Source: Lactarius indigo (Eukaryota; Basidiomycota; Agaricomycetes; Russulales; Russulaceae). From it: a stretch of 64,000 nt of DNA. Shown piece after piece: positions 48,363 through 62,125 of the stretch. The stretch's first letter is position 1. Each line of letters starts with the position of its first letter. The translations under genes and the position numbers were made by a program. The DNA is taken from assembly GCA_025766275.1 (NCBI GenBank), contig JAFKAC010000004.1, positions 1 through 64,000 of the forward strand, in the 5' to 3' direction. A model generated the notes under the pieces. It saw nothing but the letters and a program-made list of their open reading frames with translations. It made no database searches and was not told the origin of the DNA.

Positions 48363-51300
48363 TTAAAGGGGCATCAATGAGCCTCGTGGCTTTCTCAGCG
48401 ACTCCGCAATTCCCAAGAATGTTTCCGCGAGATGCACCTTCCCGAAGTCAGCATGATTTATCTGCGTAGGATGCGTCAGTATTCGTACTCACAGTATCGA
48501 GGGCTGTATGGAAAGACGAAGGAATTCTTGCTGCTGTGGGTAACAAGGGATCTGGGGGTGCTCTGTTCTGTATTACGAGAGCGATGTACACCATATTACG
48601 GAGAGTAGAGACCGAGGAATTTTGGTCACTGGAAGAATTTCGACCACTGTAAGTATTTCGCCCAAAGAAAGTATATACAAAAAAAACTTGCCTAATCAAG
48701 CTGTCAGCGAGCCATTTACCTCAACAGAAAGCGAGACTCACCTATTAGAACTAGAAGACGTCGATTCGCCGTCTGGGCCAAAGAAAACAGCATGAAAAGA
48801 AAGCGGTTTTCTGACCAACCCATCAGCGATCCGTTGACAAAAGCGGAGAACAACCTACCCATGCTGAATTGCGGAGCAACAGAGATCTACGACGGCCTTG
48901 TCCGGTATCGAAGATTCCCCATCTGAGAGGAAAACCATGACAGGTGTTCTACAATTGTAAAGGTGTGTGCAACCAGACAGACAAAAGCGGAAATAAGAAT
49001 ACGAGCCTTTCGGTGCTCCAGTTGTCTATCATGATGGCTTGGCTGGCTTGGATCGCCGCGGCGAAGTTTGTGCCGCCTCCGGCCCTCTCATCTAGGATGC
49101 TATCTAAGAGTTGGTCCGGGGTGCTCGTGAAGTCATTGACAACTGCATTTTCCGCGGTGTTATCGAACAAGATAATGCTGTATGCATCACGTCGTGCGCC
49201 GGTTGCTTGTTGCCTCGAGGTGCCCGTGACAGCGGCGTGGCGGGCAGACCAGAAGCTGTATAGCGCCGAATAAACTGCGCCAAGCCTGTTGTTAGCTTTC
49301 TCCCGGATTCGATACGTTGCCGGCGCATCTGGTAGGGGTTGACGGTCATGACTTGACATAGAACCGGATCTAGAATGAAGACATAAGATATTCGCATAGC
49401 GCTAGGAAGACAGCATCGCTTAACCTGTCAATGACGAATATCCTATAGTACGTTCGATTCATTTAGCATCTCGCCAACGAAGCCAGATTAGTAGGCATAC
49501 ACATGGAAGGCTTGGAGCTCAGCGGGATTTTCGCACGAAAACATATGCCCATCATTGGATATGTAACCGAGTCCATCGGCAGGGTCGTTAGTACTCTTAG
49601 GAGGATGAAACATGGGCAGCAAGCAGTATGAAGGCTGTGCAGGTGCAGCATCCGTCGCCGAGTGTTCGGAGCCTATTAAATGAGACGTAGGTAGCGACTC
49701 GGAACGTGTGGAATTAAATATGTTTTCTGGCGCACCTGGGCACATTGCATCGCTGCGGAATGCCATCAATAACTTAGTCCGAACGCAGGACGTGTCGATC
49801 ACAAACCATTTTCTAAAGTCGTCTTGCTCTTCGCGGGTATATGGGTCTGCGTTCGAGTCTCAGCATTCGCACATTTGGAAGAATCGTGGACTCGGGTAAC
49901 CTTTGAAGCCTGTGAGAGGAGACGATATTTTAGCCTAGAACGGATCCGGGAAATACGACGCGTAACTAACCCATCCGGCGCCAGTGAAGGCTGTGAGTGA
50001 TCGCATCCTTGGGTCTGTCCGGATCGGGAGCCATCCTGCTATTGATGTGCTGCACTTCAGCACCGTCGCAAAAACTATTTGCCTCGGCGCGGCGGTAGTC
50101 AATATGGACGTGTCTGCCCATTGACGAGCAGACGAGGTTGCACATCATGGGTGCTCCCTCGTCGTCAGAGGAAAACTTGCGACCTCCCAATTCGAGACTC
50201 ACGCCGTCTGCACCATCGATAGCCCAGCGACTCTGCGTCATGGAGCCGTGACTTGTTCTATGTTCCTTCTGGGAATGTCCTTTAAACATGATAAGTGTGG
50301 GTCCGCCGGTTGTAAATGACCTATGGGGTGACTCCTTACCAAGAGGAAGAGTACAGAAATAGCCACAGTTCCCGCAGCTTGAAGATTTCGATTTACCACG
50401 CCAACACAATATACCACGAAAACAACGCACCGTGCTTCGCAGAAATGAGACGCTTTCTTATCCCTGCTATGGGTGTGTCCTCCCTCATGTGCCATCAGCC
50501 CCGGTGGGATAATCTGCACACACTGCACCCGGTTTGCAACTGGGCGAGGTTGGGCGTCAACACGTGCGTCATGCACCCCGCGAAATCAAATCAAACCTTG
50601 TGTATACTACAAATTGTTTCAAGTTACAGCCGCGTTGTAAAAGTTCTATTCGCACTCACTCTGGTGTACTGGAACGTTTCATGTTTGCCCGTAAAAGTAG
50701 CCTCGATGGACTGGGGCGACGTGTCAATCTGGCAGATTCCCGGGGCACCACAAGGCTTTGAACACGAGTGCGCTTCTCTGGTCGCACGAAACAAAGTTTT
50801 ACACTGTACCCGTCTAGAATAGGGGATAAATATACTGACCCACACAAGTGGTGCGTTCCCGGAACGAGCCCGTGAAGGTGGGGCTGATTACAAGGTCTTT
50901 TGCAGAGCTCGCACGTCACCGGGCAGAGCCTCGCATCGCAGGAATGTGATTTGTGTTCTTGATCGCTTAAGAAAGGAAATTGGTTGCGAGCTGACAAATA
51001 TCAAAGACGGAACGTGCCTGGGACTACTGCAGTTTTCGTGACAAGAGAACGCTTTCCCACCCACTAATACTATATCCTTGAGAGCACAGGGCTGACGAAA
51101 TGACGTAGCTTTAAGCGAGTAATCCCTCCATAACAGATGGAACCGTACCTCGCCACACATATGTACGAGTGCGGAACACATATGCTTGTCTTTGGCATGC
51201 CCCTTAACCTGACATCTTCTAAGTTTGAGTTAAAACAAAGCCGCCCCTGCCCACCTTCGTGCAGTATTTTAGGCAGCCTCGCCTTCCCGACAACTTGCAA

Positions 51301-54300
51301 GGGTCGCCACAGAGATGAGCCCTGACAGCACAGCTATACGCCAATGAGAAGTCGAAGTATCGGGACATCCACCCTACATACGCATGCTTCCCGGGATGTC
51401 CGGCGCTACAGTACCGTTAGCTGACAGGAAATAAAAGAGCACAGAGAACGTACGCTAAGCCGCAGAGTTTCGTAAAATCCCCGCAAAATTCGCAGTTGTA
51501 CACACACTTGTGAGTCGTCCGGCAGCTGTGTTCGCCCTCATGCAGCCGACTACGAACGCAGAGGAGATGACATGACGCGCATTGAGCCCTGCAAAGTTGG
51601 ACATTAGTCTTAATCTCAATGGTTAAGCTGTCGAATCGTCTGCGTAGGTCCTCAATGGCAGCATGTCCACCTTGGAACCTCTCCAAATTTGAGTCTAACC
51701 AACGCCGGACATGGTTGACTCGCGAGTTGATCAGCCCGTTTAGGTAAGAAGCGAGTCCTTCTATCCACTCAGAGTCGGGCATGAATTGTCGTGGCGTTCC
51801 AGAATTCCACGAGTCCAATAGAGCAGAATGATACATTTCAATCTCGTTTAGTGGGAGTTGCTCTCGATCAGAAACAGGAAAGCGTGCCGCGGTGTAGTCC
51901 ACTGCGAGGTTGGTGTCAAGGTTCTACGTAGGGGGTCAGATATTTCGTCCGTAATTCGGTTTGTCAGTACGGACCCTCAGGGATTCGAAGTCCGGACCAA
52001 TCCCGGGATACCCCGTAGCTACCGCAGACGGAAGGAGGGCAGACAGTGATTTTGCACGATGCTCGGCCATGGTATCTGTTATGGGTATGAATAGAATTTA
52101 CAGATAGACGCAAAGAGACGGACGGGAAAGCGCTCCCCAGTCACTAGCCTGGAGGTAGATGCCACGAAGATTGGCAATGATAATAGTGAAAAAAAGAGGG
52201 CGCTTACTTTCAACTTTGCCATAAGGGTCTTGATCGTGTGAAGGAATTCTCCCGCAGCCGGATGCGAAACCTTCTGTAGGTCGAGCTGCATTTTGAGTGT
52301 CGCGAACAACTCGTAGAAATCTCTAGTAGACTCCATCACAGGCCATGGTATGATGTCTAATTTCCCTCCGTGGAGGCGAGAGATAAAATTGGCGCCTTTC
52401 TCTTGCTGCACGATCTGCTGGAGCGCGCGAGAAAACCTACGAACGGCGACTTGAGCGGGAAGTCACAATGGATAGTGCGAATTACTGACTCGCGAGCGAT
52501 TTCAATTTTATCAGCTTCCACGACATCCTGCGAGGAGGGTCAAATGGCATGGCGGCAATCGTCTCCAGGCACTCACCTCGATGACTATGACAAGCTTTGA
52601 CTGGAAGAGGGTCGGGTTGGACGCAGGGTCCAAGAGTGACGAACTGGACTGGAATGGCTGGAACAGCCCACTGATATCTCGGCTAGATGCGAAATTGTTG
52701 CGGAAGAGGACCTGTGGGCCTTCAGAAAAGGAGATCTCGGCTAAGCTGTGACTCGCTCACGAGATTCGATATTGCCGCGTTAAGTAACACCAGAAGAGTA
52801 TCCTCTTGGGACCTTTCAATGCTATCCACTCCTGTAAGGAGATCAGTCACGACGCGAGTTGTACTTGGGATCATCGGCACAACCTATGAACTCGAGCGCC
52901 ACGATGAGTTCGTCGTCGGTGGGTGTCGCTGACATCCATACGCCTTCTGTGAACACAATTCAGCAATTTACGCATCATATATTGCGCAGCTGTACCTGTT
53001 GTCCGCATGGGACTCTCATCAAATGAAGTATCCACAAGGTGGTTTAGCGAATAGCTCTTCCCTACGGATCGTTGGCCCATCGATGATACGACCTTTACGG
53101 GCTGCATGGAATCAGTGTTTTTGAGCGCGAGGGACAGACGATCACCCGAGAACATACCTTCAAGGCCAAGTACGACTGGAAGATGGACTCGTACCAACCG
53201 AACGACAGTCTGTCCACTATTTCGTTGACCTCGACACCGAGTAGTGACCTTTCAAGTTCCGCAGAAAGGACACCATTCACTAAAGGAACAAACCGGTTCT
53301 CGCGACAAACGGCAATATGGATAGGAATGAGGCAAAGGAGGTCGACGAGCCACTCCCCGACGCGGTAGCGAGACACCTTCCAGTCCGACTCCAAGAGCGC
53401 GGTATCTAAGAGTGACCTGAATTGTGCTGTAGTGACCCGAATGCTGCGCAACTCATCTCCCGTGGGCTTTAGTGTCGTCACTTCAAACGTATGCACTAGA
53501 TAAGAGAAGTACGAAGCAAAAGGCCGGGTGTGATGATCAGTGATAAATGTCAGTGTCTTCCGCTCCCGTTCGCTGCGCGACGTAATAGTACTGCGCCTCA
53601 CGGCTGCGAGAATGGGGAAGCGTGTCCAAACCTCGGTGTGACAGTCGAGTATACTATTGTGCTGGGTGTGGCGCGTGCCGCTGTCCCGGGCATATTTGCC
53701 TCCCTTCTCTTCCAAAGTGAACTCTGTGACCCCCTTTGTGATGTCGATGACGACGGATTTCACGGATTGGGAACTGGTATCGAGACCAAGGAAAAAGACG
53801 CGTCCTCGGCTGACCATCGATGTCAAAACCGCACCTTCAAGAGGAAACTCGGGAAGGTCTAAGGCGATCCCCCCAGTAGAGCCAAATGTCTCGCAATGAT
53901 ATGCAGTGAGTGACGGTCCGGGGTTATTGGTATGATGAACAATGAAGCAGGAACCATCTGGTGAGGAGTATATGGCGTTGGGGAGTGATTGGAGTTGAAT
54001 GGACGCCGGTCTGCAAGTTGTTGTTGAGCAACACACGATCGCGCTTATCAAGTAATGAACAAACAAACGAACCTAAATTGCAATGTGACGAAGGAAAAGA
54101 TCCGGGCTTGGGCACTGGAGTCTACCAATGCGATCTCCTCACCTCCGCAAACGAATGTCATCAGCAGAATCGAAATCTCCGGTTGGCTATACCAAAAGGC
54201 TAGATCGATGACGTTCCCCTGCTCCTGTAGCGTCTTGAAACTCTCATCGAACACGAATAGGTGGAGCTGTAACTGGATGGGCCGCACGTCAGAAATTACT

Positions 54301-57300
54301 GTGAAACAACTAACAACGCTGCGGTACCTTCGTCGACGCGCAGACGGCCAATACTCGCTTCGTTTCGTCGAAGGAAAACAGGACGTTTTGTCCTAGCTTA
54401 TCACGGTTGAGACTTTTGATCGGCTTGCCTCGCTGAATAGCTATATCTAACTCTTGTAGACGCTCGAGAAAGATAAAGGATCTATCCCGGCTAGACAGGA
54501 CGAGGAGGATGTTTGTATTCTCTAGGAGTTGATAAAAGCTGAGAAAGTACCATGAGATCAAGCAACGGTGATCAACAGTGTGAGTTCATACGCAAGTTCC
54601 GCCCAGGGTGGTAAGTGGAACGACGACGAGAAGCGATCGTCGATTTTAGGTGTTGGTATATATGTAGGATCTAGCTGCATGTTGTGCCTGTCATCGCTCG
54701 TCAATTCCATTGGGTGAGCCAAGAGCCTAATTTGGGGCAGTTGGAGTTCTTCGCAGCGACCAGTAAGTTTATAGTCTAGACCCAGAGCACCTTAGTTCGT
54801 GATTTCCATGAACCACCAACAGATAGCAGACGCACTCGCGATGTGATCCTTCTCCTCCGCATCAATCCGATCAATGTACACAGTACTGGTCACTTACAAT
54901 CAGCCTCAGCTCTCAAAAGGATAGGTAAACTCACGAATTTCGCCGCCCTGTCGACTTTTTGTTGATTTCACGAACGAACTTTACGAGCGCGTCATGCAAG
55001 GCCTTCCTTTCATCTCTCTCGACTTCGACTTGAATGGTCATTCTGCGAAGTTCCTGCTGCATCGTCAGAACTGCGTGCGTCATCTCGTGTACCACTGCGT
55101 CTATCGAGTACGATAGCTCTCTTTGCGCAATGGTCTTAGCCCTCCGCACCACGGATCGCAAATCTTCATCTTTGGTGCTCTCTAATCGTTCCAGAAACCG
55201 CGAATCGGGGAGATTGGCGGCAGTGGTCATCATTTGGTTTTCAAATGGCTCCGCCCCTCTGGAACCGGACGAGGGCGAGACAAAGCAGGTGGCCACTGGC
55301 GTGCTGGACCCATTGGCGCTTCCGTAGGCTACCTCAACGGGCCCTAATGCACGCTGATAGTCGCTTTCGATGGGGAGAGCCTGAACCGAAGCGGAACGTG
55401 CTTCTGGACGCAGGTGTCTGTGCTTCTCTTGAGGGTACCACAACGAGATGACGTCGAGCTTCAAAGCTTTGAAGTCCGGGCTCTTCTTTAGTACACCGTC
55501 GAACTTGGCATCCTTTACATGCTTTTGAAAAATGCTCTCGAACGCCGGGTAAAGCGTGCGAAGGTCGGAAAGACGCACGGAGTCAAGCAAAAGCATGAGC
55601 CACAATGTTAAAGCAGTGCATCGAAGGCGTCCCTACTTTCAACCTCCAGCTTGGAATTGCCGTGGACTTGCACGCTGGAAGAGAGGCCATCACGACCCAA
55701 TGACCTGTAGTATCAGATAAGTACCATCTTCATTGACCGAGGCATTGAAAAGAAGTACGGAAAGAGTGTGGTCACGTGGTCGACAACTTCCTCGCGAAGC
55801 GCCCGCCGCAACGAGCCCCCCGTGTCGGCAATGACTTGAGCGACGACACTTTTCTTCCTCGTCTGCTCTTGCATAAAGACGTCACGAATTTCCTGTTGCA
55901 TGACACTCCACTGTTTGCATTCCTCTGGAAAGAGATCTGATAAAGCTACGTTGACCAGTGTTTGCACTGCATCCTCGTCAAGATCATCTGACAGAACGAG
56001 CGCATTGCTTTTCCTATTGAGAGCGTGTAAGCAGTGTCTCAAGAGGTTTTTCTACTAGGTACTTACAGCAACTGTGACAGTGCAACCTCGGTATATGAGC
56101 GTTGGCTGATCGTCTCCGTTCTGACCTCCTGAGGGATATAAACAGCTGCCAAAAGGCCCTGCACAGTTTCCCCAGGAAGGAGCCGAGGAACGAAGATAGA
56201 GGGGTCAGCCTGACATTCAGGAGGGACCTCGTACGGCACCATGATACGCGAATTTATCTGCGAAGTTTCAGAGATCGACCGAAGGACGTCAGTGTCTGCG
56301 TCACCTGAAATCCAGGACGCCAAACTACGTTCTCCTCTTGTTCGTTTGTCTTGGAGATCCCAAACTTAAATAGCCTACCAGAGCCACCAATACCTATATC
56401 CACAGACTCTGTGTCGCTGCCCTCATCACCCCAGACTATTGATGCGGAGTAATCGGGGGACAACAGTGCGACGACTTGATCGCACATTTTTGTGAGGTAC
56501 CTACCCAACAAACTGTTATAGATGAGAGAAGCAAGTTATCAAATGACGTTCACCGCATGAATGTGACTCTGTTGCGGCGCACAGACGCTGCTGCTGAGTC
56601 GTCCCAAGTTGAGTCCTCGGGCCAATAGATGACGTAGTGACGTTCATCATCTGTTGGTTGGATCGCGCTAGCCCTGAGGATGTATAGACCCGATGAGAGG
56701 GGCCGTTGTGGACCACCGACGTCACTTGGCGCGAGTAATAAAGGAGCTCTGAGAGTGATGAGAAGTACAGAAGATACGCAAGAACAAATTACACACAATT
56801 CCTTATCCACCGCGCCAAGGGACTGCAAAAGACGCACGATCTCATCTTTGCATCCGTATATACCTAGAGGCTTGATTGCGAGCCGGTCGAGTGTCTTGAA
56901 ATCGATTTTGGTGACGGATGCATAAGCACTGGGGGAAATCGCATTGATGAAGCGCTGGAGAGAGTCTTGAGCGACAATCACTTTATCGACTATGTGCCAG
57001 ATGAGCGCCGTGAGGCCATCCCTTCGAGATGGTGAAGGACCCATACCATATCCATTGCTCCCAGATTCACTGATGAGGTCAAGGAGACGGTACATGCCCT
57101 TGACTTCGTCTGCCAAGTCAACAGGAGTCGGTGCAGGATTATCATTGTTCTTCGCGCGATTCCGGTCTCCGTCTGCGTAGTTTTTCATCCATGAATACGG
57201 TCGAAGTTGGAATGCTCGTCCAAATACCTCGAATGTGAAATGTATCCTGTATAATCTCGAAATCTTGCTTGACGTCTCCACCGGGGGACACAGAACACGG

Positions 57301-57514
57301 ATCTGTGAGGTCCAGAATGAATAGCCAGAACGATGCACCTCGAATAACGCAGGTGACGTACTACTGTCATGGGGTTTCCATGAGTCCGTGGCGTGATCGC
57401 CAACTAAAGGGGGTCAACAAGTGACATGATCACGTCCAAGCCAGACACCAGGCTACTTGCCAGCAATACCCAAAGAAAGATCCATGTGGGGAGAACGAGC
57501 GAAGGCAGGGACAT
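48363..57514 (-). CDS. Giant GTPase-VWA protein, over 20 exons
   Basis: One minus-strand gene of about 9 kb. The order of segments suggests over 2,000 residues. N-terminal helical blocks include MYRLLDLISESGSNGYGMG and DKVIVAQDSLQRFINAISPS. A coiled helix follows near 54950-55130. A propeller-like stretch (NAIYSSPDGSCFIVHHTNN) comes next. Then a GTPase with P-loop GQRSVGKS (about 53050-53090), VWMSATPTDDELIVALEFIG and ERSQEDTLLVLLNAAIS, like VLIG-type large GTPases. Then Cys/His-rich zinc-like repeats (50-52 kb, e.g. CHLLCVRSRLHEGEHSC, MCNLVCSSMGRHVHID). Last is a VWA domain with a complete MIDAS, DRSGSMSS, split by an intron at about 49387-49436. The C-terminus is AETFLGIAESLRKPRGSLM with TAA at 48363. 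The start (57514) is a guess. Confidence 0.7.
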
Positions 57515-58505
57515 GCCAGCAGAGCCACGAAATTTAAAGGGTCCTCAGACGCTCATGATCGTTTCGATCAGAAGATTCTCTGGCCGCAAGGCAAAGAGGA
57601 ACAACACGGGGCGGACACGAGGTTTCGCCCATACGTTAATGAGTGGGTGCGATATCGCGAACAGGACTCAGAGACACCCGGTTTCATGTTTGGGCTCAAG
57701 TCGGGTAAGTCTATAACCAAGAGATTCAGGGAGACTACTAGCCTACAGCAAGTCAGTTGTACATTGATTCTAAAGTGGCGTCATTGACTTTCCTAAAAGG
57801 GCACAGTTGATGATCAACTACTAGTGTGGCACTTGCGACCAACAGCCAGGCGATCCGCATGGCTTATAGTTGTGCAGGATTCACGTGTCATGGTACTTCG
57901 CCTTTCAGCGAATCATTTCGAGAAACGATACAGAAACAATGAAAGGAATGTTGCCTGAGAGTGCCAGGAAATCTCCCGAATGCCATCGCCAGGAGCAGAA
58001 ATAAAAACATAGTATCTCCTGAGTGGGTCAGGCAGGGGTCAAGTCAGCTAAATTGTGGCTGCCAGTGGTTAGGCCTGTCAGGTGACGAGTTTTTCCGAAG
58101 GCGGTTCAGTCGGTCACCGGTTCAGACGGCAAGCGAGAGCGCGAAGTCGGGGATAGTAGAAGATAAACACGACGACGAACAAAGACGAAACAAAGTTCGC
58201 TTTGGAAAGGAAAAGACTGAGCGAGTTGGAGGCACACGAGGGAAAGGAAAGGAAAAACTGGATAGTAGTTCGAGTACATACGAGCGCAAGTACGAGCGCA
58301 TTTTTATACAGTTTAACTACGTTTTTACGAAATAAAAACTTTGAAAGTCGCCAGAATGGTTGAAAAGCCGAGACTGAAGAGACAAGGAGGGGTAAGCATG
58401 TCCCTATCAGACTCGAAACGTATCCGTAGCAGAATGGAGTCGGAGATAAACAAAAAATCCCAGACGTGGTTGGAAAGTTCCACAGGCCGTCTGGCATGTG
58501 CATAC
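57515..58505. other. Intergenic, one coding-like fragment
   Basis: No complete gene. On the + strand 57545-57690 is open and coding-like, with a donor-like GTAAGT after it, but no start or partner exon was found. Confidence 0.35.
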
Positions 58506-59211
58506 CGAAGTCGGCGGCGGGTGCGGGTCTGCATCCGGCTTGGAAGCGGAGGATATCGTCACCGGCAGCGGAATGGGCGGATGCAGCGGAGGCGAGTCGG
58601 ACGCGCGATGGATGCGCGAGGCGAGCAGCGGCCACTTGGTGAGCAGCGAGAGGCGCATCGCGGACGCAAACTCCTGGGTCTGTACGGTTGTGAGCGTCAG
58701 CAGTGGGGGTGTGCGAAGAAAGACCTTTTTACGCACATCTCGGACACTGAGGTATGTCCTCACGCCCCAGACGCTGGCGGCGCCGCCCGCGACGACGAGT
58801 GCGGTGGCGCCAAACGCTTTCTTGAAGAGGGCCACTTGGTTCTACCGAAGGAGTCGCTTTCCTTGAGGCAGGCATCAGGGACTGTGCTGCACGAGGCGGT
58901 GGTGCGATTGAAGGCACACCACGTGTCGGCTCTCGCCTCACAGTTGGTGCAGAAGTCATCATCGAGAAAAATACGCTATTGCTGAGCGCAGACGCGCGTG
59001 TACGCTATCGGCGGAGCAGAGCGAGGGCTACGGCGAGGGCTACCGTCGTGACAGCGAGCTAAAAAGACGTTTCGCTTGTATTTTCGCTTGAGCAGCTAAG
59101 CATACTTACAGTTGAGACCGGGATCCATGGAGAAACATATTTTCTGTCGTCCTTTTGTGGAGGCTCAGACCGAGCATCCGATAGTTCAGAACCAGTGCCC
59201 GAGTCCGACAT
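58506..59211 (-). pseudogene. Broken second copy of the TMEM242-like gene
   Basis: Same orientation as, and very similar to, 47080-48031, starting MSDSGTGSELSDARSEPPQK at 59211. Three lesions are visible. A CAG codon of the intact copy is TAG here (complement of 59005-59007), a stop 13 residues into exon 2. A deletion near 58835-58850 removes the block before the membrane helix and shifts frame. Homology ends abruptly near 58506, losing the C-terminal third. Homology upstream continues to about 59450, so the duplicated segment was about 1 kb. Confidence 0.8.
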
Positions 59212-60397
59212 GTCGAACAAGGAACGTCGAACAAGGAATCATGAACAACACCGGAAGGACGGGCCGGAATCCGTCGATTCACCTCGGAGCCGCATCACTG
59301 CCGCGGAGGCCCGGGAGTGGTCTTGGTAATGGCCTCCGCAACAACTTGAACACGGGTTGGCAAACGAAGTGATACCAAAGCGTTCTACACCCCCCTACTT
59401 CGGATGTGAGAACACAAATGAGAAACGGGCATGATAGCCACGACCCTGATCATCAGTGAAGGGTTTCAGGTGCGAGCTAGGGTGCAGTATGAGAGGGTCC
59501 GAGTCAAGATTCAAGGGGAAGATGTAGACAGGCAGGGAAGTGGGATAGGATAGGAACTTGGGGTAGTGCTGTAGTACGAAGACGGTTCGATGTGTGTATG
59601 CGAGAACGTGCGATGTACGGGTCATTCACACGAGAGTCGGACGAACGTTTTCGAGAATAGCAAGGAGATAGATAGATAGACGATTCACAAGACACGAAAA
59701 CCCGAGGGTTAATACACATGAGGGATGGTCCACGGACACTGACAAGACAACGGCAGAGAGTGTGTTGCTGGTATATTGTTACAGGTGTGGTACAATGGAC
59801 GAGGACGCAAGTGAAGGTTACTGTGAAGCACATTATTTTTATTTTTATTTTTTTTTAAAACTGGTTTATATTCCGGGACAGTAGGTTATACAAGACCGGT
59901 CCTCCACCCCCAGCCCGCTACTCTGTATGTAAACCCCACAGAGTGGTCACCGAGCACTCGGTCGCACCGGATGTTGCCACTCCTGCTCCTACCCTGACCG
60001 ATGTCACCAAGCTACAATCTAAACTACCTACACTAGGTAAACAGGAAACATCCCCATAAGAGGGGACTCATGGCCTGGCTAGACCGCGAATGGCAAGGAA
60101 GGGGGGTGGGGGGACGAGAGTGAGTAGGAGGGAAATGAAACAGATGGAGAGTTATGAAACGCGTCGTAAAAGAGTGTGATAAAAGAAGGTTCAAAGGGAG
60201 CGTGAGGCACCTCATAAAGGAAGCCTGGGTACCAACGGAAGAGCATGGGGGCCTGGGCAAGCAGAAAAAAGGCCCGGACCAGTGGGAAAAAGGGGGGGGT
60301 CATACACATAATGGCGCAAGTTAGTGACAATGTGTATGTAAAAGCCCATGTGCATATAGACCTTACAGGTTGTTGAAACCCATGTGGGCCCATCAAG
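59212..60397. other. Intergenic, no gene seen
   Basis: The first 250 bp belong to the TMEM242-region duplication. A T/A-rich tract lies at 59828-59858. No gene recognised. Confidence 0.4.
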
Positions 60398-61860
60398 CAA
60401 GAGTGAGCATATATCATGAGTGGGCCCATGGATAGAACTGCCAAGATAAATGAATGGGCCAATTGTAGTAGCTGGGAAGTTTTGTCAATAGTATACAGTG
60501 GGCCCATGGTTAAACTCATTGAGAGCTGCCAAACACATTGAGTGGGCCCACAATCAAGGCATAGTATAAATTGACCTATTACATTGGTGAAACCACATGG
60601 GCCCATGGATCGAACTGCCGAGATAAATGGATGGGCCAATTGGCACAGCTAGGAAGAGTTGTCAATATATTAGAATGGGCCCATTGTTGAGCCCACAGAG
60701 AGCTGCCGAACATCTTGAGTGGGCCCACGATCAGGCAGGGTGTAAATTGACCTATTACATTGGTAAAACCACATGGGCCCATCAAGTAAGAGGGGCATAT
60801 GTGATGAGTGGGCCCATGGATCGAACTGCCGAGATAAATGGATGGGCCAATTAGGCACAGCCAGGAAGAGTTGTCAATATATTAGAATGGGCCCATTGTT
60901 GAGCCTACAAAGAGCTGCCGAACATCTTGAGTGGGCCCATGATCAGGCAGGGTGTAAATTGACCTATTACATTGGTGAAACCACATGGGCCCATCAAGTA
61001 AGAGGGGCATATATCATGAGTGGGCCCATGGATAGAACTGCCGAGATAAATGGATGGGCCAATTGGCACAGCTAGGAAGAGTTGTCAATATATTAGAATG
61101 GGCCCATTGTTGAGCCCACAGAGAGCTGCCGAACATCTTGAGTGGGCCCATGATCAGGCAGGGTGTAAATTGACCTATTACATTGTTGAACCCACATGGC
61201 CCCATCAAACAAGAGTGGGCATATATCATGATTGGGCCCATGGATAAAACTGCTGAAATAAATGGATGGGCCAATTGGCACAGCTAGGAAGAGTTGTCAA
61301 TAGTTTAGAGTAGGCCTGCGGTTGAACTCATCGAGAGCTGCCGAACAACTTGAGTGGGCCCATGATCTAGACATAGTGTAAATGGACCTATTACATCGAT
61401 CAACCCTCGTGGGCCCATCAAGTAGCAGTGGGCATATATCATGAGTGGGCCCATGGATAGAACCGCTGGCATAAAAGGATGGGCCATGGACACTGATTGG
61501 AAAAACTGCCGAGATAAACGAATGGGCCAATTGGCACAGCTTAGAAGAGTTGTCAATAATTTAGAGTGGGCCTGGGTTGAACTCATTGAAAGCTGCCGAA
61601 CACATTGAACAGACCCATGATCTAGTAATAGTGTAAATAGACCAATTACATAGGTAAAACCCACGTGGGCCCATCAAGTAACAGCTGGTATATATCATTA
61701 GTGGGCCCATTGATAGAGCTGCCGAATAGCTCAGATTGGCCATGGACACTGATTGGCAAAACTGCTGAGATAAATGGGTGGGCCAATGGCCATAGTCGTG
61801 AATTGCTGTTGATGGTTTGCAGTTGGCCCAGAATTGAATCACAGAGAGCTACCGACCATC
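60398..61860. repeat. About 212-bp tandem array with TGGGCCCA palindromes
   Basis: Six to seven head-to-tail units. The landmark TGGGCCCATGGAT recurs near 60421, 60598, 60810, 61021, 61236 and 61446, i.e. every 177-215 bp; the first interval is short because a unit lost about 35 bp. A degenerate unit follows near 61700. The three central units are nearly identical, the outer ones diverged. Each unit holds several TGGGCC(C) sites plus CTGCCGAGATAAATGG and AGCTGCCGAACA. ORFs across it in both strands only reflect the repeat. Confidence 0.9.
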
Positions 61861-62125
61861 CTCACTGGGACTACTTAAGCCCTACAATGTTCCTGCAAAT
61901 AATACCAACGGTCCCAAATGGCCTCTACATCACCCTCATAGCACCTTTACTGAGTATCTTACATTGTGCTGGTGTCCTTTTTGGAGATCCCGACTTTGTC
62001 ATTTGAGTTGCCCATTATCCTTTATCATATCAACCAGCAATCTCTTCTGGGTGTACTTAAATTGCATCTGAATCAAGGCTGCTATATGCGTACTATTTAA
62101 GTATTCGACACCGCTATATAATGTT
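61861..62125. other. Spacer between repeat array and gene
   Basis: 3' flank of the next gene; no other feature seen. Confidence 0.4.

Noticed and set aside
57545..57690. Coding-like plus-strand fragment upstream of the giant gene
   Set aside because: Weak likeness to a DUF6535 N-terminus, but no start, no partner exon and no second line of support.
60579..61842. Several ORFs of 60-119 codons in both strands
   Set aside because: All are read-through of the 212-bp tandem repeat; the same peptides repeat out of register.
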